Made by a program: the position numbers and the translations under genes. Below are positions 51,936-59,930 of a stretch of 64,000 bases of DNA, piece by piece (position 1 is the stretch's first letter; each line of letters begins with the position of its first letter). The notes below the pieces were generated by a model. The model made no database searches. It had not been told where the DNA came from and saw nothing but the letters and a program-made list of their open reading frames with translations. This DNA comes from Mycobacterium seoulense (GTDB lineage: Bacteria; Actinomycetota; Actinomycetes; Mycobacteriales; Mycobacteriaceae). Location of the stretch: positions 1,364,001 through 1,428,000 of the forward strand of contig NZ_AP022582.1 in NCBI RefSeq assembly GCF_010731595.1. Reading direction: 5' to 3'.

Positions 51936-53134
51936 CCGGCCTACGCGGCGAGGCCGCGATCGTCGGCATCGCGGAACTGCCTGCCGAACGCCGTCCCACC
52001 CGCCCACCGCTGTTCACCCTCGACCAGTACGCGCTGCTCGCCAAGATGGTGATCGAGGACGCCGGCGTCGACGCCGCATGCGTCAACGGCCTGCTGACCC
52101 ACGGCATCGCCGAGTCGGCGATGTTCGCGCCGGCCACCCTGTGCGAATACCTCGGGCTGGCCCTGGATTTCGGCGAGCGGGTCGACCTGGGCGGGGCCAG
52201 CGCGGCGGGCATGATCTGGCGGGCCGCGGCCGCCGTGGAGCTCGGCATCTGCGACGCGGTGCTGGCCGTGGTGCCCGGATCGGCATCGCAGCCGCAGTCC
52301 GAGAAGCACCCGCCGCCGGCCCCGAATTGGTACGGGGCGTCGTCGAACACCTACGGGTCGCCGCAGGCCGAATTCGAGATCCCGTACGGCAACGTGGGCC
52401 AGAACGCGCCGTACGCGCAGATCGCCCAGCGCTACGCCGCCGAGTTCGGCTACGACCCCGCGGCGGTGGCCAAGATCGCCGTCGACCAACGCACCAACGC
52501 CTGCGCCCACCCCGGCGCGGTCTTTCACGGCACCCCGATCACGGTCGACGACGTCCTCGCCAGCCCGATGATCGCCGACCCCATTCACATGCTGGAGACC
52601 GTGATGCGGGTGCACGGGGGAGCGGGCGTCCTGATCGCCAACGCCGACATCGCCCGGCGCGGCCGCCATCGCCCCGTGTGGATCAAGGGTTTCGGCGAAC
52701 ACATCGCCTTCAAGACCCCCACCTATGCCGAGGACCTGCTGCGCACCCCGATCGCCCGCGCCGCCGACCGGGCGTTCGCGATGGCCGGCCTCACCCGCTC
52801 CGACGTGGACGTGGCGTCGATCTACGACTGCTACACCATCACCGTGCTGATGAGCCTCGAAGACGCCGGCTTCTGCGACAAGGGCCAGGGCATGTCGTGG
52901 ATCGCCGGCCACGACCTCACCTGCCGCGGAGACTTTCCACTCAACACCGCCGGTGGACAACTGTCGTTCGGTCAGGCCGGGATGGCCGGCGGCATGCACC
53001 ACGTCGTCGACGGTGCCCGGCAGATCATGGGCCGGGCCGGCGACGCGCAGGTACGCGACTGCAGCACCGCGTTCGTCACCGGCAACGGCGGCATCATGAG
53101 CGAGCAGGTCGCGCTGCTGATGCGGGGGGACTAG
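51932..53134 (+). CDS. Thiolase-fold lipid-transfer protein, Ltp2-like aldolase
   Basis: The 400-residue thiolase-fold protein lacks both key thiolase residues: GGASAAG replaces the nucleophilic Cys region (about 88-93), and LSFGQAG replaces the GHP motif (346-349). It retains IYDCYT with Y298, the tyrosine region of Ltp2-type retro-aldolases that shorten steroid side chains together with a DUF35 partner. A DUF35 gene follows by two bases. An aldolase reaction is therefore favoured over thiolysis. It starts at GTG 51932 within the hydratase stop. Confidence 0.85.
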   Translation: MTGLRGEAAIVGIAELPAERRPTRPPLFTLDQYALLAKMVIEDAGVDAACVNGLLTHGIAESAMFAPATLCEYLGLALDFGERVDLGGASAAGMIWRAAAAVELGICDAVLAVVPGSASQPQSEKHPPPAPNWYGASSNTYGSPQAEFEIPYGNVGQNAPYAQIAQRYAAEFGYDPAAVAKIAVDQRTNACAHPGAVFHGTPITVDDVLASPMIADPIHMLETVMRVHGGAGVLIANADIARRGRHRPVWIKGFGEHIAFKTPTYAEDLLRTPIARAADRAFAMAGLTRSDVDVASIYDCYTITVLMSLEDAGFCDKGQGMSWIAGHDLTCRGDFPLNTAGGQLSFGQAGMAGGMHHVVDGARQIMGRAGDAQVRDCSTAFVTGNGGIMSEQVALLMRGD

Positions 53135-53136
53135 CG

Positions 53137-53538
53137 ATGATCATCCCCGTTCCCGAACCGACGCCGGTGTCGCGGCCCTTCTGGGATGCCCTGGCCCGGC
53201 ACCGCATCCTGATCCAGTACTCGCCCTCGCTGGGGCGCTACGTGTTCTATCCGCGCACGCTCGCCCCGGCAACGTTGGCCGACGACCTGGAATGGCGTGA
53301 AATCGACGGCGCCGGAACGCTGTACACGTTCACGATCGCCCGCCGGCCCACCGGCCCGCCCTGGGCGGAGGCGCTGCCCCAGCTGCTCGCCGTCGTGCGG
53401 TGGGACGCCGGACCGAAATTCAGCACCGAATTGGTCGACGTCGAGCCAGGCGACATCCATATCGGCATGCGGGTAGCGCCGGTGTTCTACGATCTGCCCG
53501 AAGACGGAATCACCCTACTGAAGTACCGGCCGGCGTGA
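53137..53538 (+). CDS. DUF35 OB-fold protein with degenerate zinc ribbon
   Basis: This 133-residue protein begins MIIPVPEPTPVSRPFWDALARH, as DUF35 proteins do. The segment IQYSPSLGRYVFYPR aligns with the N-terminal rubredoxin-like zinc ribbon, but no cysteine of that ribbon is present. The OB-fold half (GAGTLYTFTIARRP, later PGDIHIGMRVAPVF) is intact. DUF35 proteins bind and activate partner Ltp/thiolase proteins; its neighbour is Ltp2-like. Loss of the zinc site is the oddity. Confidence 0.85.
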   Translation: MIIPVPEPTPVSRPFWDALARHRILIQYSPSLGRYVFYPRTLAPATLADDLEWREIDGAGTLYTFTIARRPTGPPWAEALPQLLAVVRWDAGPKFSTELVDVEPGDIHIGMRVAPVFYDLPEDGITLLKYRPA

Positions 53539-53565
53539 CCCTCGACGACGAGGTCGGAGGTGTAC

Positions 53566-54522
53566 ATGGACGACCCCTTTGACGGCGTCCGGGCGATGCT
53601 GCGCGAGCTGGACGCGGGATTCCCGCGCGTCGAGACCATGACGGCCGCGCAGGCCCGCGCGGCCGTTGCCGAGCGGCGCCGGCCCGTCGACAATCTCGAC
53701 GACGTCCGCCGCACCGAAGACCGGTCGATACCCGGCCCCGCCGGCAGCATCCCGGCGCGGATCTACCACCCGCACGGCGAGCCGCAACACGACCGCGCCG
53801 CGATCGTGTTCTGCCACGGCGGCGGATTCGTGTTGTGCGACATCGAATCCCACGACGGCTTCTGCCGTGCCCTGTCCCGCGGCACCCAGGCGGTCGTGGT
53901 GTCGATCGGCTACCGGCTCGCCCCCGAACACCGCGCTCCGGCGGCCGCACTGGACGCCTTCGCGGCCTTCGGCTGGGTGGTCGACCACGCATCCGAACTG
54001 GGCATCGACCCGGCGCGGACGGCCATCGCCGGCGACAGCGCCGGCGGCAACCTCGCCGCGGCCACCGCCATCCGGTGCCGGGAAAGCGCGGTCGCCGGGC
54101 CCGCCGCGCAACTTCTCATCTATCCGGTCATCGATCCGAGTTTCGACACCGAGAGCTATCAGCGCTGTGCCACCGGTTACTTCCTGACCGCAGCCGCCAT
54201 GCGGTGGTACTGGCGCCAGTACCTCGGCACCGAAACCTCCTGGGCCGAAACGGCGTTGGTGGCACCGGCCCGTGCGGATTCGCACGCCGGCCTCCCACCC
54301 GCGGTGATCGTCACCGCCGGCCTCGATCCGCTGCACAGCGAGGGCTGCGAGTATGCGCGCCGGTTACGCGGCGCCGGGGTGCCCGTGGTGCACCGTGATT
54401 TCCCGGGTCTGTTTCACGGCTTTTTGACCATCCCGTCCTTCCCCCCGGCGGCCTCGGCGCTCGACCTGATCTGTGCCGACCTCCGGGCGCTGCTCCAGTC
54501 CACCGCCGGCGCGGCGACATGA
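53566..54522 (+). CDS. Alpha/beta-hydrolase, HSL-type esterase (Lip family)
   Basis: The 318-residue protein starts at ATG 53566, five bases after GGAGG. It has FCHGGGFVLCDIESHD oxyanion region, AGDSAGGNLAAA elbow, Asp in AGLDPLHSE and His in GLFHGF. It is a cytosolic LipH/NlhH-type carboxylesterase. It stands between the igr-like genes and a BVMO gene, so cleavage of an ester or lactone formed by that monooxygenase is a reasonable inferred role. It resembles the 11785 esterase in the other BVMO module. Confidence 0.9.
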   Translation: MDDPFDGVRAMLRELDAGFPRVETMTAAQARAAVAERRRPVDNLDDVRRTEDRSIPGPAGSIPARIYHPHGEPQHDRAAIVFCHGGGFVLCDIESHDGFCRALSRGTQAVVVSIGYRLAPEHRAPAAALDAFAAFGWVVDHASELGIDPARTAIAGDSAGGNLAAATAIRCRESAVAGPAAQLLIYPVIDPSFDTESYQRCATGYFLTAAAMRWYWRQYLGTETSWAETALVAPARADSHAGLPPAVIVTAGLDPLHSEGCEYARRLRGAGVPVVHRDFPGLFHGFLTIPSFPPAASALDLICADLRALLQSTAGAAT

Positions 54523-54541
54523 CCGCGAAACGGGGGCCGAC

Positions 54542-56128
54542 GTGGCCGACGTGATCGTCATCGGTGCGGGGTTCGGCGGGCTCTACGCCGTGCACCGGGC
54601 CGCGTCGGCCGGCCTGTCGGTGATCGGCATCGAGGCGGCGCCCGACGTGGGCGGCACCTGGTACTGGAACCGCTACCCGGGCGCCCGCTGCGACGTCGAA
54701 AGTGTGGACTACTCCTACTCATTCGACGAGGAACTCCAGCGGAGCTGGACGTGGACCGAGCGGTTCGCCGCACAACCGGAGATCCTTGCCTACCTGCGTC
54801 ACGTCGCCGACCGGTTCGATCTGCGCCGCCACTACCGGTTCGGGGTCGACGTCGCCGGTGCCACCTTCGGGCAGGGTCGATGGCGGGTCCGCACCCGCGA
54901 CCAGCGCACCTTCGCCGCCCAGTTCCTCGTCGCTGCGACGGGCTGCCTGTCGGCGGTCAACCGGCCGGACATCCCCGGTGTCGACGACTTCGCCGGCGAG
55001 GTGTACTTCACCGCCGCGTGGCCGCGCGAGGACCCCGACCTGCGCGGCAAGCGGGTCGGCCTGGTCGGCACGGGATCCTCTGGCATCCAAGCGGTTCCGA
55101 TCGTCGCCACCCAGGCGGATCGGCTGGTGGTGTTCCAGCGATCCGCGAACTACAGCATCCCGATGCCCAACCGCCCCTGGACGCCGGAGGAACAACGCCA
55201 GATCCGGGAGCAGTATCCCGAGCGCCGCCGCATCTCCGCCTACGCGGCGTCGGGTACACCGCACGGCACATACCACAAGAACGCGGTCGACACCGACCCG
55301 CAGGAGCGCACCGAAGCGTTGTGGCGGCGCTGGCGCGAGGGCGGCGTGCTGTTCGCCAAGACCTTCCCGGACCAGAACTCCGACCTGGCCGCCAACCACA
55401 TCGCGCGGGAGTTCGCCGAGGAGCGCATCCGCGAAATCGTGGCCGATCCCCTGGTCGCCGGCGACCTCATACCCGTCGACCACCCGATCGGGACGAAGCG
55501 AATCTGCACCGACGCCGGCTATTACGCGACGTTCAACCGGGACAACGTCCGGTTGGTGAACCTGCGCCGCGAACCGATCGAGGCGATCACCACCGGCGGT
55601 GTGCGGACGAGCGCCGCGACGTATCCCTGCGATGTGCTGATCTTCGCCACCGGCTTCGACGCGCTGACGGGTGCGCTGACCCGCATCGACCCGGTGGGGC
55701 CCGCGGGGGTGCGGTTGCGCGACGTGTGGGCCGGCGGCCCCCTGACCTTCCTCGGGCTGATGGTGCCCGGCCTGCCGAACATGTTCGCCATCAGCGGGCC
55801 CGGCAGCCCCTCGGTGCTGGCCAACATGGTGCTGCACGCCGAGGTTCAGGTCGACTGGGTCATCGAGCTGATCTCGGCCGTCCGCCGCCTCGGGGTGACG
55901 GAGGTCGAACCGCGCCGCGACGCCGCCGAGGCCTGGACGGACCATGTCGCGAAGGCGGCCGAGCAGACGCTGTTCCCGAAAGCGGCGTCGTCGTGGTATC
56001 TCGGCGCCAATATCGAAGGCAAGAAACGGGTCTTCATGCCCTACGCCGGTGGGTTCGGCACCTATCGGCGCCACTGCGACGAGGTGGCGCGCCAGGATTA
56101 CGCGGGTCTGGTGTTCACCACCCGATGA
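54542..56128 (+). CDS. Baeyer-Villiger-like flavin monooxygenase with altered fingerprint
   Basis: The 528-residue protein starts at GTG 54542 (GGGGG seven bases upstream). It has FAD motif GAGFGG, GGTWYWNRYPGARC, and NADPH motif GTGSSGIQ. The Baeyer-Villiger fingerprint reads F150-A-G-E-V-Y-F156-T-A-A-W160-P: Phe occupies the position of the conserved His. It is closely related to the 26878 gene, which keeps His. The substitution may change or slow the oxygenation cycle. The stop overlaps the start of the acyl-CoA ligase (ATGA). Confidence 0.9.
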   Translation: MADVIVIGAGFGGLYAVHRAASAGLSVIGIEAAPDVGGTWYWNRYPGARCDVESVDYSYSFDEELQRSWTWTERFAAQPEILAYLRHVADRFDLRRHYRFGVDVAGATFGQGRWRVRTRDQRTFAAQFLVAATGCLSAVNRPDIPGVDDFAGEVYFTAAWPREDPDLRGKRVGLVGTGSSGIQAVPIVATQADRLVVFQRSANYSIPMPNRPWTPEEQRQIREQYPERRRISAYAASGTPHGTYHKNAVDTDPQERTEALWRRWREGGVLFAKTFPDQNSDLAANHIAREFAEERIREIVADPLVAGDLIPVDHPIGTKRICTDAGYYATFNRDNVRLVNLRREPIEAITTGGVRTSAATYPCDVLIFATGFDALTGALTRIDPVGPAGVRLRDVWAGGPLTFLGLMVPGLPNMFAISGPGSPSVLANMVLHAEVQVDWVIELISAVRRLGVTEVEPRRDAAEAWTDHVAKAAEQTLFPKAASSWYLGANIEGKKRVFMPYAGGFGTYRRHCDEVARQDYAGLVFTTR

Positions 56129-57714
56129 TCGAGACGGTTCAGCAACTGCTGCGGCAGCGCCGGGACGACGACACGCCCGCGCTCGCCCACGGCGACCGCG
56201 TGTGGACCTGGCGAGAACACCTCGCCGAGGCCGAGGCGGAGGCCGCCGCGCTGATCGCCGTCGCCGACCCCGCCCGTCCGCTGCACGTCGGGGCCCTGCT
56301 GCCGAACTCCCCGGCGATGCTGCGCGCCATGGCCGCGGCCGCGCTGGGCGGCTACGTGCTGTGCGGGATCAACACGACCCGGCGCGGGGCGGGCCTGCTG
56401 GCCGACATCCGACGCTCCGACTGTCAGCTGCTGCTCGCCGACCCCGAACACCTCGCCCTGTTGGATGGCTTGGACCTCAACGGCATTCAGGTGCTCGATG
56501 TCACCGGCCGGCGCTACGCCGAACTCGCGGCCGCGGCGCCGCCCCTGGTTCCGCACCGCGAGGTCACCGGCGGCGATACCCTGATGATGATCTTCACCTC
56601 CGGGACCAGTGGCGACCCGAAGGTCGTCCGGCTCGCCCACGCGATGGCGATCATGTGCGGTGCCAGCCTGATCTTCCAGTACGACATCACCGCCGCCGAC
56701 GTCTGCTACCTGTCGATGCCGCTCTTTCACTCCAACGGTGTCGCCGCCGGGTGGGCGGTCGCCATCGGCGCCGGCGCCACCATGGTCCCGGCCCGGTTCT
56801 CGCCGTCCCGCTTCCTCGACGACGTGCGGCGCCACCGCGTGACGTACCTCAACTACGTCGGCAAGCCCCTCGCGTTGATCCTGTCCACCCCGGAGCGGCC
56901 CGACGACGCGGACACCACGCTGCGGGTGGCGTTCGGCAACGAGGCGACCGACCGCGACATCGCCGAATTCGCAAGGAGGTTCGGCTGCCGGGTGGTGGAC
57001 AGCTTCGGCTCCAGCGAGTTCGCGGTGATCGTCGTCCGTGAGGACGGCACCCCGCCGGGATCGATCGGCAAGCCCTATCCGGGGGTGGGCGTGTACAACT
57101 CGACGACGCTCACCGAATGCGCCGTCGCCCAGTTCGACGAACACGGGGCGCTGACGAATTTCGACGACGCGGTCGGAGAGCTCGTCAACACCGAGGGCGC
57201 GGGCCCGTTCGCCGGCTACTACAACGACCCGGCCGCCACGGCCGAGCGCATGCGGCACGGCATGTACTGGTCCGGCGACCTGGCCTACCGCGACGCCGAC
57301 GGCTGGATCTACCTCGCCGGCCGCACCGCGGACTGGATGCGGGTGGACGGCGAGAACCTGGCGGCGGGGCCGATCGAGCGGATCCTGGGGCGCCTGCCCG
57401 AGGTCAGCCAGGTCGCGGTCTACGCGGTGCCCGACGACCGGGTCGGTGACCAGGTGATGGCCGCGCTGGTATTGCGTGCCGGGGCGCGGTTGACCCCGGA
57501 CCGCTTCGCGAACTTCCTTGCCGCGCAACCGGACCTGTCGCCCAAAGCTTGGCCTCGTTATGTGCGCATCAACGCCGACCTGCCGACGACCGCGACGAAC
57601 AAGATCCTCAAGCGTGCGCTGATCGCCGCGGGCGTCAGCGCGGAGGGCGGTGTCTTGTGGACGCGCCCGGCGCGCGGCACCGCCTACAGTCAGCTGACGG
57701 CTTCGCCGGCCTGA
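56125..57714 (+). CDS. Acyl-CoA synthetase (FadD17-like AMP ligase)
   Basis: The 529-residue ligase starts at ATG 56125, overlapping the BVMO stop. It has the phosphate-binding loop MIFTSGTSGDPKVV, VDSFGSSEF, YWSGDLAYRD and the hinge/lysine region TTATNKILKRALI. It resembles mycobacterial ligases of steroid loci, adjacent to FadE26-FadE27-type genes (fadD17 neighbours them in M. tuberculosis, from memory). It would activate an acid to a CoA thioester for the ACAD-MaoC-Ltp enzymes upstream. The end overlaps the convergent transporter gene by 25 bases. Confidence 0.88.
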   Translation: MIETVQQLLRQRRDDDTPALAHGDRVWTWREHLAEAEAEAAALIAVADPARPLHVGALLPNSPAMLRAMAAAALGGYVLCGINTTRRGAGLLADIRRSDCQLLLADPEHLALLDGLDLNGIQVLDVTGRRYAELAAAAPPLVPHREVTGGDTLMMIFTSGTSGDPKVVRLAHAMAIMCGASLIFQYDITAADVCYLSMPLFHSNGVAAGWAVAIGAGATMVPARFSPSRFLDDVRRHRVTYLNYVGKPLALILSTPERPDDADTTLRVAFGNEATDRDIAEFARRFGCRVVDSFGSSEFAVIVVREDGTPPGSIGKPYPGVGVYNSTTLTECAVAQFDEHGALTNFDDAVGELVNTEGAGPFAGYYNDPAATAERMRHGMYWSGDLAYRDADGWIYLAGRTADWMRVDGENLAAGPIERILGRLPEVSQVAVYAVPDDRVGDQVMAALVLRAGARLTPDRFANFLAAQPDLSPKAWPRYVRINADLPTTATNKILKRALIAAGVSAEGGVLWTRPARGTAYSQLTASPA

Positions 57715-58559
57715 GCAGGGACCTCCTGCGGCCCTTCCCCGAACCGCGCCAGCACGAGGGTCGCCGACACCGCCACCACGAAGCCGGCGATGACCAGCCA
57801 CCCGAGCCCGTCGCGCGCGCTGTCGCCCAGCCATACCACTCCGACGAACGCGGGCGCGATGGTTTCACCGACGACCATCCCCGCGACGGCCGTGGTCACC
57901 GAGCCGCGGTGCAGGGCGGAGGTCAGCACCAGGAAACCGGCGGCCCCGCCGGCGGCCGCCGCATACAGCGCCGGATTGGTGTAGAAGGCGCGTTTGGTCG
58001 GATCGATCACCTCGATCAGCCGCACGCCGACCTCGATCACCCCGAAACCTGATCCGGCCGCCAGCCCCAGCGCCAGCGCACGCGGCCGGTCCGGCAACCG
58101 GCCCGCCACGGCGCCGGCGACGAATATCGCGGCCACTACCCCGAGCAATGCCCAGCCGAGCCCGGCCGGGGCGTGCCGGAAGTGCCCCGGCCCGGCCGCG
58201 AGCGCGAGCACGACGAGGCTCGCGCACACCACGCCCACCGCGGTCCATTCCGCCCGCGACAACCGCGCCGACAGCAGCCATGCCGCCGCGATGCCGGTCA
58301 CCGCTATCGACGCGGCCAGCGCCGCGGCGACCACGTAGATGGGCACCATGCGCAACGCCGCCACCTGAAGGAGGAAGCCGATCCCGTCGAGGCCGACGCC
58401 GACGGCGTAGCGCCATTGCCGGGCGGCCCGCATCAGCAGCACGGTGTCGACACCCGAGCCGCTGCCGGCCGCCACCGAACGCGTCGCCGCCGCCTGTAGC
58501 ACCGACGCCGTGCCGTAGCAGACCGAGCAGCCGAGCGCGAGCAGGAATCCGATCAGCAC
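57690..58559 (-). CDS. DMT/EamA-type multi-helix membrane transporter
   Basis: This is an approximately 289-residue protein with about nine or ten hydrophobic segments and small-residue-rich helices (CSVCYGTASVLQAAATRSVA, AALAASIAVTGIAAAWLLSA). The pattern of two five-helix repeats fits the drug/metabolite transporter superfamily; the substrate is unknown. GTG 58559 begins VLIGFLLALGCS; the in-frame extension to TTG 58661 is polar and unlikely. The 3' end overlaps the acyl-CoA ligase by 25 bases on the opposite strand. Confidence 0.75.
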   Translation of the reverse strand: MLIGFLLALGCSVCYGTASVLQAAATRSVAAGSGSGVDTVLLMRAARQWRYAVGVGLDGIGFLLQVAALRMVPIYVVAAALAASIAVTGIAAAWLLSARLSRAEWTAVGVVCASLVVLALAAGPGHFRHAPAGLGWALLGVVAAIFVAGAVAGRLPDRPRALALGLAAGSGFGVIEVGVRLIEVIDPTKRAFYTNPALYAAAAGGAAGFLVLTSALHRGSVTTAVAGMVVGETIAPAFVGVVWLGDSARDGLGWLVIAGFVVAVSATLVLARFGEGPQEVPAQAGEAVS

Positions 58560-58781
58560 ACGTCGAACAATAGGCCTGCGCCAGGGCTCGCGCGGGCGGT
58601 CGGCTTGCTGGGAATCCTCTGAACAAATGTTTGGGCGAAGGCCCGGGTGGGCACGCGACAACTACGCGTGGCTTCGGGACTGATCAGGACCCCATGGAAA
58701 ATCAGTGAACAGCCAAGCGCATCCATTGTGTCGGCGTACATCTGTCAAACAAAAGCATCACAAAGCAATTCGAAATGCACG

Positions 58782-58810
58782 TTTAGACTCAGTGTACAAC
58801 TGTGTACTCT
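58782..58810 (+). promoter_or_regulatory. Promoter with overlapping dyad operator before reductase-desaturase genes
   Basis: Candidate -35 TTTAGA (58782-58787) and -10 TACTCT (58805-58810) are 17 bases apart. The -10 ends six bases before the ATG at 58817, where no Shine-Dalgarno exists, so the message is probably leaderless. A dyad AG-x-GTACA-ACTG-TGTAC-x-CT (58791-58810) covers the -10 box, the size and placement of a TetR-type repressor site. Confidence 0.55.
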
Positions 58811-58816
58811 AGCGCC

Positions 58817-59914
58817 ATGGCTGAACGTGGCGCGGAACCCCAGGTCCCACGCGGACGCCGGCTGTTCCTGCGGGCCGTGCGGCGGTTGTTCAGCCCGCTG
58901 CAGCCGGACGACTACCTGGAGATGATCAACCCGCTCTGGACCACCAAAGAGCTGCGCGGGAGGGTCGAGGCCATCGAGCAACAGGGCTCGGAAGCTGCCA
59001 GCGTCCTGATTCGCCCCGGCTACGAGTGGCCCGGGCACAAGCCCGGGCAGTACGTGCGCCTCGGCGTGGTCATCGACGGTGTGTACCACTGGCGGGCGTA
59101 CTCGCTGACATCGGATCCCGCGCCCGAGGACGGGCTGATCAGCGTCACGCCCAAGCGGGTCGACGGCGGCGTGGTGTCGCCGTATCTCGTGCACAAGATT
59201 CAGCCGGGGGACCTGGTGCGGCTCGGCGAGATCGAAGGCGTGTTCACCCTGCCGGAGCCCGTGCCGGACAAGATGCTGTTCATCAGCGCCGGCAGCGGCA
59301 TCACGCCGATTATCAGCATGCTGCGCGATCTCGACCACCGCGACGAAATGCGCGACGCGGTGGTCATTCATTCCGCGCGCACCCGCGAGCAGGCCATGTT
59401 CCTGTCCGCGCTGGAAGAGCTCGAGGAACGCCACGAGGGCATGCGGCTGGATCTGCGCCTCACCTCCGAACAGGGACGGCTGACGCCCGGGGATTTGGAC
59501 GCCGTGTGCCCCGACTGGCGCGAGCGCGAGGCGTTCTGCTCGGGTCCCGGCGAGATGCTCGACGCGCTGATCGAGCACTGGGAGGACAACGGGGATCGGG
59601 ACCGCCTGCATTTCGAGCGGTTTCAGCCGAAGATCGGCGGCGACGCCAACGCCGGCGAGGGCGGCATGGTGTGCTTCCTGGACAGCGACAAGGAAGTCGA
59701 ATGTGACGGTGGCGCATCGATTCTCGAGGCCGGTGAGAAGGCCGGTCTCAACCTCGCCTATGGCTGTCGCATCGGAATCTGCCATACCTGCGTCGGGACG
59801 CTGAAATCGGGCAAGCTGCGCGACCTGCGCTCGGGTGACGTGATCGAACCGACCGAGCAGGACGTCCGAATCTGCATCAACACCGCCGAGGGCGACGTCG
59901 AACTCGAACTCTGA
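58817..59914 (+). CDS. Flavin reductase with C-terminal [2Fe-2S] ferredoxin domain (desaturase electron donor)
   Basis: The 365-residue protein has an FNR module: RAYSLTSDP FAD motif, GSGITPIISML NAD-binding loop, then a ferredoxin domain with YGCRIGICHTCVG and a final Cys in RICINTAEG. Order FAD-NAD-[2Fe-2S] is that of the M. tuberculosis Rv3230c protein, which feeds electrons to the acyl-CoA desaturase DesA3. The desaturase gene follows after 16 bases. ATG 58817 was chosen over GTG 58802, which lies within the promoter dyad. Confidence 0.92.
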   Translation: MAERGAEPQVPRGRRLFLRAVRRLFSPLQPDDYLEMINPLWTTKELRGRVEAIEQQGSEAASVLIRPGYEWPGHKPGQYVRLGVVIDGVYHWRAYSLTSDPAPEDGLISVTPKRVDGGVVSPYLVHKIQPGDLVRLGEIEGVFTLPEPVPDKMLFISAGSGITPIISMLRDLDHRDEMRDAVVIHSARTREQAMFLSALEELEERHEGMRLDLRLTSEQGRLTPGDLDAVCPDWREREAFCSGPGEMLDALIEHWEDNGDRDRLHFERFQPKIGGDANAGEGGMVCFLDSDKEVECDGGASILEAGEKAGLNLAYGCRIGICHTCVGTLKSGKLRDLRSGDVIEPTEQDVRICINTAEGDVELEL

Positions 59915-59930
59915 TGGAAAGGAGCGGCTT

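Noticed and set aside
51932..53134. Annotation as a conventional acetyl-CoA acetyltransferase
   Set aside because: The nucleophilic Cys and GHP motif of thiolases are absent; an Ltp2-like aldolase fits the motifs and the DUF35 neighbour better.
56098..57834. 578-codon open frame on the minus strand
   Set aside because: It is antisense to the acyl-CoA ligase and shows low-complexity Arg/Val/Gly composition.
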